47,126 nucleotides of DNA from Flavobacterium sp. (GCA_023259675.1 JALRGT010000021.1:1-47126), one strand, 5' to 3'. Positions 31,633 through 41,386 are shown, counted from the stretch's first letter. Notes: a model not told the origin generated them from the letters alone. Program-made: numbers and translations.

Positions 31633-33216
31633 CTAATTTATTAGGGGTAATTTTATAATGAAGGTACTTCCTTTTCCCTTTTCACTCTCTACAAAAACTT
31701 GGCCATTATGATCTTCTACAATTCTTTTTACATACGCTAATCCCAAACCATGTCCTTTAACGTTATGTAAATCTCCAGTATGTTCCCTGTAAAACTTCTC
31801 AAAAGCCCTTTTTTGAGCCGTTTTACTCATTCCTATTCCATGATCTTTAATTTTGATCAGAATCATGTCTTTTATATTTTCAGTATAAATTTCAATTTCA
31901 GGAATTCCTGAAGAATATTTAATGGCATTTTCTAAAACATTGACAATCACGTTGGTAAAATGTACCTGATTGATTAAAACCGTTTTTCTGGTGGCTTCTA
32001 AAAAACTTGTTATTTTACCACCTCTATCTTCCAAAATTAAATTAACGTGATCAATCGCGTCATATATAACTTCTTCTACATTACTGGATTCTTTTTCAAT
32101 ATCCAGTTCTTTTTTCTCTAATTTCGATATTCTTAAAACATTTTCAACTTGCGCATGCATTCGTTTATTTTCATCCCGAATCATCTGTAAATACTTAAAA
32201 ATCTTTTCTTTATCATCAATAACTTTTGGATTTTTAATAGCATCTAAAGCTAGATTGATTGTAGCAATGGGTGTTTTAAACTCATGAGTCATATTGTTGA
32301 TAAAATCAGTCTTAATTTCTGATATTTGACGTTGACGAATTAACTGATTCAAGGCACTCGAATAAGCAATTATGATGATTAACGTAAATATGATGGAAAG
32401 AATTGTAATACTCACCAATTCTGACAAAAGAAATTTCTTTTTGTGTGGAAAAGTAACCCATAATTTATAGCGTTCATGTCCTTCATTATCAGCAAAAATA
32501 GGAATTGAATATGATGCCTCTTTGTCAAATTCAAAATTTTGAGATCTTATTTTAGTTGCTACATCATTACTATAAATACCAAACTCAAATTTTGTTTTTA
32601 CACCAAATTCTTCTAATTCTTTTTTAATCAGTTTATTAAGGACATCTTTGGAAACCCTTTCTTCAAGTGGCATTACCGAAGCAATATCTTTAAAAAATAT
32701 TTCAAACTGCGCATTACCTAAAACATCCAAATTTCCAGATTTTTCAATCTTTAAATCCGGTACTAAACTTTGTTGTAAAGAAGATTTATCAATGGCATTG
32801 TTATTATAGACTTCAGTAGTTCGTTTTGAATTGAAATTCTTAAATCTTTCATTTCCTAATTTTTTATCAAAGAACGTCGAAGGAATATTATAATCCTCTG
32901 CTATTATACTGTTTGAATAAACAATTGTATTATTTGTTTTAGGATCTCTTTGAACGTAATAAAACTGCAATAAATCATTTTTTTGAGGAATCTTTCCCGT
33001 ACTGTCTTTATAGCGATTATATTTAGCGTAAAAACTATAAGCTTCTTGTTTTTCAAGTTTTTCAGCAACATTATCAATTACCTGAGTAACATGATAACCA
33101 AACTGCTCCTCATTGTTTTTAAATGAGGTATTAAACCAATACACCTGTACCAGTATTATTCCTATTAAGGACAAACTCATTAATACAACAAGTAATCTAA
33201 AAAATAATTTATTCAT
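31633..33216 (-). CDS. Membrane sensor histidine kinase, partner of the RprY-like regulator
   Basis: A 527-residue sensor kinase. TM1 is at about residues 7-28 and TM2 at about 265-288 (ITILSIIFTLIIIIAYSSA), enclosing a roughly 235-residue periplasmic sensor region. There is no HAMP domain; a short linker leads to the HisKA box THEFKTPIATINLALDA with the phospho-accepting His. The HATPase domain has the N box NVIVNVLENAIKYS, the G1 box KDHGIGMS and the G2 box GHGLGLAYVKR. The organisation matches RprX-like kinases of Bacteroidota. Its signal is unknown. Confidence 0.9.
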   Translation of the reverse strand: MNKLFFRLLVVLMSLSLIGIILVQVYWFNTSFKNNEEQFGYHVTQVIDNVAEKLEKQEAYSFYAKYNRYKDSTGKIPQKNDLLQFYYVQRDPKTNNTIVYSNSIIAEDYNIPSTFFDKKLGNERFKNFNSKRTTEVYNNNAIDKSSLQQSLVPDLKIEKSGNLDVLGNAQFEIFFKDIASVMPLEERVSKDVLNKLIKKELEEFGVKTKFEFGIYSNDVATKIRSQNFEFDKEASYSIPIFADNEGHERYKLWVTFPHKKKFLLSELVSITILSIIFTLIIIIAYSSALNQLIRQRQISEIKTDFINNMTHEFKTPIATINLALDAIKNPKVIDDKEKIFKYLQMIRDENKRMHAQVENVLRISKLEKKELDIEKESSNVEEVIYDAIDHVNLILEDRGGKITSFLEATRKTVLINQVHFTNVIVNVLENAIKYSSGIPEIEIYTENIKDMILIKIKDHGIGMSKTAQKRAFEKFYREHTGDLHNVKGHGLGLAYVKRIVEDHNGQVFVESEKGKGSTFIIKLPLIN

Positions 33217-33275
33217 CGTAACAAAATTAACATTTTAACAGTATGATTGATAATCCATTAACCAAAGATTAACAT

Positions 33276-33872
33276 TTAAGAATCCTTTTGTTTAATATTC
33301 AAAATTTTAAGAATTTTTTCTATTTCTTTTTTTGCAGTGTCAAAATTTGAATTTTCAATAACAAAATCACTTTTTGCAATCCGTTGTTCGTCTGTCCATT
33401 GTGCTTTCATGCGCTGTAAAACATGTTCCCTAGTAGTTTGATCTCTTTGAATTACTCTTTCAATTCTAGTCTCGACAGGCGCGGTTACAGTTATTAAAAC
33501 ATCAAACTCGTTATAATTCCCGCTTTCGAATAATATAGCCGATTCATACACCACCAGTGGAGAGGATTGGTATTCTTGAAGCCATTCTTTATAGTGTTTT
33601 TTTACCGCTGGATGTACAATGGCATTTAGCTGTTGTAACTTTTCCGGATTGTTAAACACGATTTCAGACAACTTCTTTCTGTTTAAGATATTTTCATCAA
33701 AAATAAAACTGCCAAAAGTTTGCTTTAATGCTTCAATAATTTCAGGCAATTGCATTATTTTTCGAGCTTCTATATCGGCAATGTAAACTGGTATTCCCAA
33801 AGAGGAAAAATAATTAGCAATGGTCGTTTTACCACTGCCAATTCCGCCAGTTAACCCAATTGTTTTAGCCAT
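33276..33872 (-). CDS. coaE: Dephospho-CoA kinase
   Basis: A 198-residue P-loop kinase for the last step of CoA biosynthesis, phosphorylating the 3'-hydroxyl of dephospho-CoA. The P-loop GLTGGIGSGKTTIAN is at residues 6-20; YIADIEARKIM includes the catalytic-region Asp, and VVYESAILFESG is the family motif. It begins 1 base after the GT2 gene ends and lies 59 bases before the histidine kinase gene, suggesting one operon. The window also holds coaBC from the same pathway. Confidence 0.94.
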   Translation of the reverse strand: MAKTIGLTGGIGSGKTTIANYFSSLGIPVYIADIEARKIMQLPEIIEALKQTFGSFIFDENILNRKKLSEIVFNNPEKLQQLNAIVHPAVKKHYKEWLQEYQSSPLVVYESAILFESGNYNEFDVLITVTAPVETRIERVIQRDQTTREHVLQRMKAQWTDEQRIAKSDFVIENSNFDTAKKEIEKILKILNIKQKDS

Positions 33873-33873
33873 A

Positions 33874-34872
33874 CTATTTTTTGAAAAATAATTCCGGAAA
33901 TGCTTCTTGTGGTTTTTGTTTAAGAATAATCACTTTTATATATGATTTAATAAATCCGGTGCCATAACCGTAAAACTGTTTCCAAACCGCGGTAACGGAA
34001 AGATAGCCAATTTTGATACTTTTGTTTTGAATGCTTGAAACCAAAAATATCACAAAAAAATAAACACAATACAACTTAATCAATAAATCATTTGTAAAAA
34101 TCAATAACACGAAAGAAAGTGCAAATCCTAATATAAAAAAAGAAGGAAAGAAAAAGGTGAGTTTATTGTATTTTGGATACCAACTGTTCAATATCGGCCT
34201 GGCTTTTCCAAATTTATTGACTTGAACCGAAAATTTATCCCAATCAATTCTTCTTTTGTGATACACATAAGCATTTGGAAAAAGTTTTGTCTCAAATCCC
34301 AATTCCCATAAACGAATTGACAAATCAGGATCTTCTCCGGGATGAATGTTTCCAAAACCATGCGAAGCTTCAAAAGCTTTACGAGAAATTCCCATATTAA
34401 AACTTCTAGGCTGGAACTTATCGATTTTTTCAGACCCCCCTCGAATACCACCAGTCGTTAAAAAAGAGGTCATCGCAAAATTGATAGCTTTTTGAATAGC
34501 CGAAAAACTTTTCAATGCTCGGTCTGGCCCACCAAAACAATCCACATAATTGGCTTTTAAAGCCTTATCGACTTCATTAAGATATTCTTTTGGAATAATA
34601 CAATCCGAATCAAAGATGATGAAATAATCCCCTTTGGCTTTCTTCATTCCGTAGTTTCTAGAATCTCCAGGTCCGGAATTTTCTTTATAATAATAAGAAA
34701 TCGATAATTTATTCTGGTATTGACTTACAACCTCTTCACATTTTAAGGTCGAGCCATCTTCTACAATTACAACTTCAAAATCTTGGGTATAATCTGATTG
34801 AACTAAACTTTCTAAAAGTTCGGCTACTTCATCCGGCCGATTGTAAACAGGAATAATCAATGAAAAAAACAT
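33874..34872 (-). CDS. Family 2 glycosyltransferase with C-terminal membrane segments
   Basis: A 332-residue GT-A fold glycosyltransferase. FSLIIPVYNRPDEV opens the nucleotide-binding domain; IVEDGS and the metal-binding FDSDC (DxD-like) are visible, followed by GGSEKIDKF, PGEDPDLSIRLWELG with the ED motif of the catalytic base. The C-terminal 90 residues have two hydrophobic segments (FFILGFALSFVLLIF and LYCVYFFVIFLVS), so it is membrane-attached. Product unknown. First gene of the apparent GT2-coaE-kinase-regulator operon. Confidence 0.88.
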   Translation of the reverse strand: MFFSLIIPVYNRPDEVAELLESLVQSDYTQDFEVVIVEDGSTLKCEEVVSQYQNKLSISYYYKENSGPGDSRNYGMKKAKGDYFIIFDSDCIIPKEYLNEVDKALKANYVDCFGGPDRALKSFSAIQKAINFAMTSFLTTGGIRGGSEKIDKFQPRSFNMGISRKAFEASHGFGNIHPGEDPDLSIRLWELGFETKLFPNAYVYHKRRIDWDKFSVQVNKFGKARPILNSWYPKYNKLTFFFPSFFILGFALSFVLLIFTNDLLIKLYCVYFFVIFLVSSIQNKSIKIGYLSVTAVWKQFYGYGTGFIKSYIKVIILKQKPQEAFPELFFKK

Positions 34873-34933
34873 AGTCTTGAATGTGGTATTAATTTAACAC
34901 TAACAAAAATTTTAACAAAGATATACTTTATAC

Positions 34934-34961
34934 CTAAAAAAACCATTCGATAGGAATGGTT
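34934..34961 (-). terminator. Second hairpin terminator downstream of fabV
   Basis: AACCATTC (34941-34948) pairs with GAATGGTT (34954-34961) across a 5-nt loop. On the minus strand it is followed by a run of T (the A-tract ending at 34942). It lies 50 bases beyond the first fabV terminator and upstream of the GT2 gene, acting as a backup. Confidence 0.65.
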
Positions 34962-35005
34962 CTTTGGTATTGGTTATAACTTATCTTAATTCGCTAAATA
35001 TTTTT

Positions 35006-35050
35006 TAAAACAAAAACACCTTACTTCGTTTTTATAAAGTAAGGTGTTTT
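35006..35050 (-). terminator. Rho-independent terminator of fabV
   Basis: A perfect 14-bp stem pairs 35013-35026 (AAAACACCTTACTT) with 35037-35050 across a 10-nt loop. On the minus strand it is followed by T-rich sequence. It lies 20 bases after the fabV stop codon at 35071. Confidence 0.85.
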
Positions 35051-35070
35051 AAAATTATATAAAAAATGTT

Positions 35071-36261
35071 TTATCCTATACTTGGAATAGCCACCATTTC
35101 GTCAGTATCTGCTTTGTAATCTACGCCTTCGAATCCGAAACCAAAAAGATTATAAAAGTCCTTTCTGTACCCTTCCAAATCTCCAATTTCTGCTAAGTTT
35201 TCAGTTACGGCTTGTTCCCATAATTGAGCTACTTTTTCTTGCACATCAGGACGCATTTCCCAATCGTCAATACGAATTCTACCTTTTTCATCAGTAGGAA
35301 CTGATTCACCAGTGTACAAACGTTGCTGGTATAAACGTTGAATCTGTTCGATACAACCTTCGTGAACTCCTTCTTCTTTCATTATTTTATATAATAAAGA
35401 AATATACAATGGAATAACAGGAATTGCAGAACTTGCTTGAGTTACCAAAGCTTTATTTACAGAAACAAATGCTTTCCCTTGAATGTCCGCCAAGCTGTCT
35501 GAGATTTTAAATGCTGTAGCTTCTAAGTGATCTTTGGCACGACCGATAGTTCCTTTTCTATAAACTGCCTCCGTTATTGATGGCCCGATATAAGAATATG
35601 CCACTGTAGTAGCTCCAGGAGCCAAAAGGTTTTCCGCTTTTAAAGCGTCAATCCACATTGCCCAATCTTCACCGCCCATTACAGCAACAGTATTTTCAAT
35701 ATCATCACTAGAACATGGATCAATAGAAACTTCCGAAACTTTTCCGGTATGAAAATCTACTGTTTTATTCGTAAATGTACTTCCAATTGGTTTCAAAACA
35801 GAACGATGCAAAACTCCGGTAACAGGATGCAAACGCACAGGAGAAGCTAAGCTGTAAATTATTAAGTCTACTTGACCTAAATCCTTTTTGATTAAATCTA
35901 AGGTTTGTTGTTTCACTTCGTTTGAGAAGGCATCGCCATTGATACTTTTGGCATACAAACCTGCTTTAGCTGCTTCTTTTTCGAAAGCGGCAGAATTGTA
36001 CCAACCTGGCGAAGCTGTTTTCCCTTCGGCAGGTCCTTTTTCAAAAAACACTCCAATTGTTGCGGCACCTGAACCAAAAGCACTTGTAATTCTGGATGCT
36101 AAACCAAAACCGGTTGAAGCACCAATTACCAATACTTTTTTAGCACCGTTGATTGGTCCTTTTGATTTTACGTATTCAATTTGATTTTTAACATTTTGCT
36201 CGCATCCTTTGGGTTGGGATGTCAAACAAATAAATCCTCTCATTCTTGGTTCTATAATCAT
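35071..36261 (-). CDS. fabV: FabV-type trans-2-enoyl-ACP/CoA reductase
   Basis: A 396-residue NADH-dependent enoyl reductase of fatty acid elongation, the triclosan-tolerant alternative to FabI. Signatures are the N-terminal PRMRGFICLTSQPKGCE, the Rossmann motif VLVIGASTGFGLASRI, SPGWYNSAAFE, and the active-site pattern Tyr-x8-Lys in YRKGTIGRAK, which distinguishes FabV from FabI (Tyr-x6-Lys). Length matches the roughly 400-residue family norm. It has its own promoter and double terminator, so it forms a single-gene unit. Confidence 0.95.
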   Translation of the reverse strand: MIIEPRMRGFICLTSQPKGCEQNVKNQIEYVKSKGPINGAKKVLVIGASTGFGLASRITSAFGSGAATIGVFFEKGPAEGKTASPGWYNSAAFEKEAAKAGLYAKSINGDAFSNEVKQQTLDLIKKDLGQVDLIIYSLASPVRLHPVTGVLHRSVLKPIGSTFTNKTVDFHTGKVSEVSIDPCSSDDIENTVAVMGGEDWAMWIDALKAENLLAPGATTVAYSYIGPSITEAVYRKGTIGRAKDHLEATAFKISDSLADIQGKAFVSVNKALVTQASSAIPVIPLYISLLYKIMKEEGVHEGCIEQIQRLYQQRLYTGESVPTDEKGRIRIDDWEMRPDVQEKVAQLWEQAVTENLAEIGDLEGYRKDFYNLFGFGFEGVDYKADTDEMVAIPSIG

Positions 36262-36345
36262 AATTTAGAAAATATTATTTTTTTTAATGTAAAAACTTGG
36301 CAATACACGATGATTTTGTGCCGTAAAATCAATCATTTTAGTTGG

Positions 36346-36375
36346 CAAATATAGGTCATTTTTTTAGTTCAACAA
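36346..36375 (-). promoter_or_regulatory. Putative promoter of fabV
   Basis: On the minus strand TTG (36375-36373) is followed after 19 bases by TATATTTG (36353-36346), matching the Bacteroidota promoter form. The -33 part overlaps the final codons of recN. It would give a leader of about 80 nt before the fabV ATG at 36261. Consensus match only. Confidence 0.6.
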
Positions 36376-38016
36376 GGCTTTTGCATGATTTAAGGCGGAA
36401 TCCGAGACTACAGTTCCTGATAGCATTTGCGCTATTTCAACGATTCGCTCGTCATCATTCAACAGTTTCAATTCAGATTGAGTATCCTCTCCTACCGTTG
36501 ATTTAGAAACTTTGAAATGAGCATTTCCTTTGGCCGCAATTTGAGGCAAATGCGTAATTGCAAATATTTGCATGGTAGCACTCATGTTTTTCATGATTTC
36601 CCCCATTTTTATAGCTATTTCTCCAGAAACTCCAGTATCAATTTCGTCAAAAATTAAAGTTGGCAGTTTAGAATATTCCGCTAAAATAGCTTTAACAGCC
36701 AGCATGATCCGAGACATTTCTCCTCCAGAAGCCACTTTTTTCAACAATCCGAAATCAGTTCCTTTATTGGCTGACAATAAAAACTGCAGTTCATCTTTAC
36801 CATTTTCAAAATAGGAATCCGTTGCTCTGACTTGAATATCAAAACGAACATTGGGCATTCCTAAAGTCTCTAAAATAGTAATCAACTTATTGGATAAAAC
36901 CGGAATCGATTCTTGTCTATTTTTATGAATGGCCGAAGCCAAATTATTCAATGTTGTTTCCTTTTCCTGAATTGCAGCCGACAACAAAACAATATCTTCC
37001 TCTAAATTACCTAGTTCTAAAACAGTGTTTTCCAGTTGGGATTGAATTTCAAGTAATTCCTCCACAGTAGATACCTGATGTTTCTTTTGCAAATTATAAA
37101 TAAGCTGTAGTTTTTGACTAATCAACTCTAATTGACCAGGATCATTAATCAGTTTTTCAGAACTTCTGTTTAATTCATCCGAAATATCATCAAATTCAAT
37201 AGCCAGACTCGTAATTCTTTCTAATAAAGAGCTGTATTCTGGTGAAAAAGAAGCTATTTTTTGCAAGGCCACTTTAATCTCATTCAAATTAGTATAAACA
37301 CCAACTTGCTCCTCATTGGCAATAGCCAGAGACTTATCAATCGATTCTTTGATAATTTCTACGTTATTCAACTTTTCGAAATCCGATTCGAGTTCTGCTT
37401 GTTCCCCTGGTTTCAGTTTGGCCGTCACCAATTCGTTCAATAAAAAAGTATTGTATTCTTGTTCTTTAGTCGATTCACCTTGTTTTTTCAAAAGAGAATT
37501 CAATCTGGATTTATCGGATTTATATTTTTTTAAAAAGGACTGGTATTCCAAAATCGACTCTTGATTATTCGCAATAGCATCAATAATATCGAATTGAATA
37601 TTCTCGTCTGAAAGTTCTCTGGTTTGCTGTTGCGAATGAATATCTATCAAAAACAAACTCAGTTCTTGTAATTCCTGAAGATTAACAGGGCTGTCATTGA
37701 TGAATGCACGCGATTTTCCCGAAGGTAGAATTTCTCGTCGGATAATCGTATCTGACTCATAATCCAAATCATTGGCTTCAAAAAAAGATTGAAGATTGTA
37801 TTTTGAAATTTCAAATTGCGCTTCTATGATGCATTTTTCTTCTTTATTTTTCAAAGAAGTCAAGTCGGCTCTTTTTCCTAAAACCAAACCCAGAGCACCT
37901 AAAATAATTGACTTACCTGCGCCTGTTTCTCCCGTAATAATTGAAAATCCATTGGAAAAATCAATGGATAGTTTTTCTATTAAGGCATAGTTTTTTATCG
38001 AAAGTGCGGTTATCAT
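36364..38016 (-). CDS. recN: DNA repair protein RecN
   Basis: A 550-residue SMC-like ATPase that acts early in double-strand break repair. Walker A GETGAGKSIILGALGL lies near the N-terminus; long coiled-coil arms occupy about 150-360; the signature ASGGEMSRIMLA and Walker B PTLIFDEIDTGVSG are near the C-terminus, followed by the H-loop ITHLPQIAA. Length is standard. It is the last gene of the bamD-rpoZ-coaBC-porD-like-recN series, 57 bases after the porD-like gene. Confidence 0.95.
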   Translation of the reverse strand: MITALSIKNYALIEKLSIDFSNGFSIITGETGAGKSIILGALGLVLGKRADLTSLKNKEEKCIIEAQFEISKYNLQSFFEANDLDYESDTIIRREILPSGKSRAFINDSPVNLQELQELSLFLIDIHSQQQTRELSDENIQFDIIDAIANNQESILEYQSFLKKYKSDKSRLNSLLKKQGESTKEQEYNTFLLNELVTAKLKPGEQAELESDFEKLNNVEIIKESIDKSLAIANEEQVGVYTNLNEIKVALQKIASFSPEYSSLLERITSLAIEFDDISDELNRSSEKLINDPGQLELISQKLQLIYNLQKKHQVSTVEELLEIQSQLENTVLELGNLEEDIVLLSAAIQEKETTLNNLASAIHKNRQESIPVLSNKLITILETLGMPNVRFDIQVRATDSYFENGKDELQFLLSANKGTDFGLLKKVASGGEMSRIMLAVKAILAEYSKLPTLIFDEIDTGVSGEIAIKMGEIMKNMSATMQIFAITHLPQIAAKGNAHFKVSKSTVGEDTQSELKLLNDDERIVEIAQMLSGTVVSDSALNHAKALLN

Positions 38017-38073
38017 TTAATGAAATTTAAGCTAAAAGGTGATATGAAAATAATTCAAAAAAAATAAGAAGAG

Positions 38074-38958
38074 CTAATATACTAACAATTCCCATTTACT
38101 GGAATTCATCGGAGAAATTTTATTTAAGTTCTCTACTAAATCGGCAATTTGTATGGAAGGACCTCCTGAAAACATAGAAACAATTTCATCTGATTTGGCA
38201 TCAAAAAACATGCGGGTTAAAAAAGCATTGGGTTTGGATGCATTAAGCTTTCCTAAACTCAATAAAGAAGATTTAATTTTTTCTTTGGATGATTTCAAAT
38301 CCTTGGTCATGGTATCTAATCCTGCATGGTATTCATACATTGTTTTACGTACTACGGAATAAGTCGGGGAAAGTAAATCATTAATCAAAAAATACCTGTT
38401 TTGATTGCCATCAATCTGACTCCATCCTTTATACCCACTTTGTTGCGCTACATTCGCTATATTTTGGGCAATTTCTAAATTAGGATTTCCGGATTCTTGT
38501 ACAAAAGTATCCTCATCCATTCCTAAAATAACATAAGTATAAAACGAAATCACCGAGACTAAATTGGATTCAAATACATTCGCATTGAAATTCAAGCTTT
38601 CAAATTCCGTATATCTAAAAGTGAAATCCTTGTCATTGAAATTCAATACTGGCGAAGAATAGGAAGAATTATAGATAGGCCTTGAAGATTGAACTTGAAT
38701 CGTAGCCGTAAATTGATCGGAACTATTGGATAAAATGGTGATATACATCGAGCAATTTATCTTTTCATTGGCCACATACGTTTTATTGGTCCAATCCGTT
38801 TTATTGACAAACTCATTTAAAGAAGTTTCTAAAGATTTAAATACGGATTGATTTGCGTTACTTAACTTTTGAGAATCTACTGTTACCGTACAATTTAATT
38901 GTTGCGCTTGAATAAGTACAAATGGAAATAGTAATAAAAAGCTAAATATTTTATTCAT
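38074..38958 (-). CDS. DUF4835 family protein (PorD-like, type IX secretion associated)
   Basis: A 294-residue exported protein. A signal peptide (IFSFLLLFPFVLIQAQ) precedes QLNCTVTVDSQKLSN, the hallmark start of DUF4835 proteins. No catalytic motifs are seen; FVNKTDWTNKTY and the Trp-containing GYKGWSQIDGNQNRYF block are family-typical. Some recent annotations call this family PorD of the type IX secretion system; I recall this but cannot confirm it. It overlaps coaBC by 8 bases, so translation is coupled. Confidence 0.82.
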   Translation of the reverse strand: MNKIFSFLLLFPFVLIQAQQLNCTVTVDSQKLSNANQSVFKSLETSLNEFVNKTDWTNKTYVANEKINCSMYITILSNSSDQFTATIQVQSSRPIYNSSYSSPVLNFNDKDFTFRYTEFESLNFNANVFESNLVSVISFYTYVILGMDEDTFVQESGNPNLEIAQNIANVAQQSGYKGWSQIDGNQNRYFLINDLLSPTYSVVRKTMYEYHAGLDTMTKDLKSSKEKIKSSLLSLGKLNASKPNAFLTRMFFDAKSDEIVSMFSGGPSIQIADLVENLNKISPMNSSKWELLVY

Positions 38959-40162
38959 GAAAGTTGGCTATTACTTTGTTTATGATGTCTTGGGCAACTG
39001 CTTCTTTAGATTTCAATTCCATTGGCTCAATATTGAAATCCTTATCGATAAAAGTGATTTTATTGGTTTCTTTTCCAAAACCGGCACCTTTATCCTGCAA
39101 AGAATTAAGAACAATCAAATCTAAGTTTTTTTTCTGAATTTTACTCTTTGCATTTTCAATTTCATTCTCCGTTTCCAATGCAAAACCAATTAAAAACTGA
39201 TTATTCTTGATTTTACCCAATGATAACAAAATATCTTTTGTTTTTTCTAATTCTATAGAAAACTCTTCCGCCTCTTTTTTAATTTTTTGGGAAGCTACGT
39301 TTTTAGGCTTATAATCCGCCACAGCTGCGGCTGCGATAGCCACATCAACAGTTGAATAATATTTATGGCATGCATCATACATTTCCTGTGCCGAAACAAC
39401 ATTAACGACATCTATCAAAGAATGTTGTAATTTCAAACTTGTCGGCCCTGCTACTAAAACAACTGATGCACCCAAATTGGCGGCACATTTTGCAATGTCG
39501 AATCCCATTTTACCAGTAGAATGATTTCCAATGAAACGTACCGGATCTATCGCTTCGTATGTTGGTCCGGCGGTAATCAGTATTTTTTTCCCTTTTAGAG
39601 GTAATTTACTTTCTAAATCGGCTTCCAAAAATGAAACAATGTTTTCCGGTTCTGCCATTCTACCTTCACCAGAAAGTCCACTGGCCAATTCACCACTTTC
39701 AGCAGGGATAATTGTATTTCCAAATTGTTTTAAAGCATTGAAACTGGCAATCGTAGAAGGATGGATATACATATCCAAATCCATTGCCGGAGCAAAATAC
39801 ACAGGACATTTAGCAGACAAATATGCTGCAATAAGTAAGTTATCACAAACGCCATTTGCCATTTTAGACAATGTATTTGCTGTTGCGGGAGCAATTACCA
39901 TCAAATCGGCCCAAAGCCCTAATTCGACATGATTGGTCCATTTTTCATTCTCATCTTCCTTATTGAAAAAAGTGGAATGAACCGGATTTTTAGATAAAGT
40001 GGATAAAGTAAGAGGGGTTACAAAATCCTTAGAAGCAGGTGTCATTATCACTTGGACATGTGCACCTGCTTTTATAAAAAGTCGTACTAATGAAGCGGTT
40101 TTATAGGCAGCAATTCCACCGGAAATTCCTAGTAAAATTTTCTTACCGTTTAAAACTGACAT
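38951..40162 (-). CDS. coaBC: CoaBC: phosphopantothenoylcysteine decarboxylase / phosphopantothenate-cysteine ligase
   Basis: A 403-residue bifunctional CoA-biosynthesis enzyme. The CoaC part (1-180) binds FMN, with LGISGGIAAYKTASLVR, the active-site-region His in NHVELG, PATANTLSKMANGVCDNLL and the substrate-recognition clamp PAMDLDMY. The CoaB part starts near 190 with KKILITAGPTYEAIDPVRFIGNHSTGKMG and includes AAAVADYKP. I chose the ATG at 40162 (MSVLNGKKILLG) over 40201, which would overlap rpoZ. It lies 4 bases downstream of rpoZ. Confidence 0.95.
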   Translation of the reverse strand: MSVLNGKKILLGISGGIAAYKTASLVRLFIKAGAHVQVIMTPASKDFVTPLTLSTLSKNPVHSTFFNKEDENEKWTNHVELGLWADLMVIAPATANTLSKMANGVCDNLLIAAYLSAKCPVYFAPAMDLDMYIHPSTIASFNALKQFGNTIIPAESGELASGLSGEGRMAEPENIVSFLEADLESKLPLKGKKILITAGPTYEAIDPVRFIGNHSTGKMGFDIAKCAANLGASVVLVAGPTSLKLQHSLIDVVNVVSAQEMYDACHKYYSTVDVAIAAAAVADYKPKNVASQKIKKEAEEFSIELEKTKDILLSLGKIKNNQFLIGFALETENEIENAKSKIQKKNLDLIVLNSLQDKGAGFGKETNKITFIDKDFNIEPMELKSKEAVAQDIINKVIANFHE

Positions 40163-40166
40163 GGTA

Positions 40167-40484
40167 CTATTTATTTGAATCTCTATGGTAGATTTTACCA
40201 TCTAGCCATTCCTGAACTGCTAAAGCGTGTGGCTTCGGCAATTTTTCATAAAATTTAGAAACCTCGATTTGTTCTTTATTTTCAAAAACCTCTTCAAGAC
40301 TGTCATTATATGTAGCAAACTCCTCTAGTTTCTCTGTCAATTCTTTTTTGATTTCAGAATTGATTTGATTTGCTCTTTTAGCCATAATGGTAATTGCTTC
40401 ATACACATTTCCAGTAGGTTCCTCAATAACTGTTTTGTTATAAGTAATTGTATTTACTGGAGCATTCGTCTTTTTTAAATCCAT
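40167..40484 (-). CDS. rpoZ: DNA-directed RNA polymerase omega subunit
   Basis: A 105-residue RpoZ of the Bacteroidota type, which stabilises the beta' subunit. The short N-terminal segment NVYEAITIMAKRANQI corresponds to the conserved omega core, and the C-terminal extension (KLPKPHALAVQEWLDGKIYHR) is characteristic of this phylum. It lies between bamD (8-base gap) and coaBC (4-base gap), an order I recognise from other Flavobacteria. Plain BLAST against proteobacterial omega would be weak, so the call rests on core motif plus synteny. Confidence 0.88.
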   Translation of the reverse strand: MDLKKTNAPVNTITYNKTVIEEPTGNVYEAITIMAKRANQINSEIKKELTEKLEEFATYNDSLEEVFENKEQIEVSKFYEKLPKPHALAVQEWLDGKIYHRDSNK

Positions 40485-40492
40485 GACTTTAT

Positions 40493-41287
40493 TTATTTTG
40501 TAAATTTTTGTAAATCTTTTTCTATACGCGCTAACATCTCGCTAGCTTGTGTTTTATATTTAGTTTCGGCATTAAATTTCACTAAATTGGAATATGCAGT
40601 TTTAGCAACATTTAATCTTTCTTCCATTTTAGCAGGAATACTATTAATAGCCAATTGATAAGCAGAATCATATCTGTAAAACAATGCATCTTCTTTAAAA
40701 GGTGTTCCAGGATAATCTACAACAAAATTATCTAAAGCAACCAAAGCCGACTTATAATCAGAAATGGTATGATATCCTTTTGCGTTTTCAAATACCTTTT
40801 TTTCAATTTTTTCAGACAATTTTCTTGTCAATTCATTTGCTTCTGGCAAATATTCAGAATTGGGATATTTATCAATAAAAGCTTGTAATTTATCGATTCC
40901 TTTTGTCGTATCTGTTTGATCTAAACTGTAAACAGGAGAAAGCATTGAATAACTTTTGGCTCCTAAAAAAGCAGCTTCTTCTGCTTTTTCACTTTTAGGA
41001 TAGCTTGAAACAAAACTTTCAAACTGATATCCCGCTAAATAATATTGTTTTGTTTTATAATAACACTGTGAAAACATATAAAACATTTTCTCTGCTTGTG
41101 GTTTACCTCTATATGAAGTAGTGATTTGTTCAAAAAGACGGATGGCTTTTGAATATTTACCTCCTTCATACATTTTAGTCGCTAAAGCATATTTTGCACC
41201 AACATCTTCGTTTTTTAATACTTTCTGATACTCATTGCAAGAAACAAAAAGCACTAAAACCAATAAAAGAGATATAATTTTTTTCAT
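40493..41287 (-). CDS. bamD: BamD: outer membrane assembly lipoprotein
   Basis: A 264-residue lipoprotein of the BAM complex, which inserts beta-barrel proteins into the outer membrane. The signal ends in LFVSC with Cys17 as the lipidation site. Five TPR-like helical pairs follow, with YEGGKYSKAIRLFEQI, QYYLAGYQFESFVSSYP and YLPEANELTRKL as recognisable repeats. First gene of an operon with rpoZ and coaBC, driven by a good promoter match. Confidence 0.93.
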   Translation of the reverse strand: MKKIISLLLVLVLFVSCNEYQKVLKNEDVGAKYALATKMYEGGKYSKAIRLFEQITTSYRGKPQAEKMFYMFSQCYYKTKQYYLAGYQFESFVSSYPKSEKAEEAAFLGAKSYSMLSPVYSLDQTDTTKGIDKLQAFIDKYPNSEYLPEANELTRKLSEKIEKKVFENAKGYHTISDYKSALVALDNFVVDYPGTPFKEDALFYRYDSAYQLAINSIPAKMEERLNVAKTAYSNLVKFNAETKYKTQASEMLARIEKDLQKFTK

Positions 41288-41355
41288 TTTTTTATTTATT
41301 CCGATTTAATCAGAGATTATATAAACCCTAAAAAATCATACCGAAGTTTCGGATG

Positions 41356-41386
41356 CAAATTTAGGTATTAATTTAGCTACTACAAA
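41356..41386 (-). promoter_or_regulatory. Promoter of the bamD-rpoZ-coaBC operon
   Basis: On the minus strand TTTG (41386-41383) is separated by exactly 19 bases from TAAATTTG (41363-41356), a full match to the Bacteroidota consensus TTTG-N19-TAnnTTTG. The leader would be about 60 nt. A small palindrome, CCGAAgttTCGG (41341-41352), follows near the expected transcription start. Confidence 0.75.

Noticed and set aside
40163..40201. Longer coaBC start at 40201
   Set aside because: It would overlap the rpoZ stop region and lacks homology; MSVLNGKK at 40162 is the usual start.
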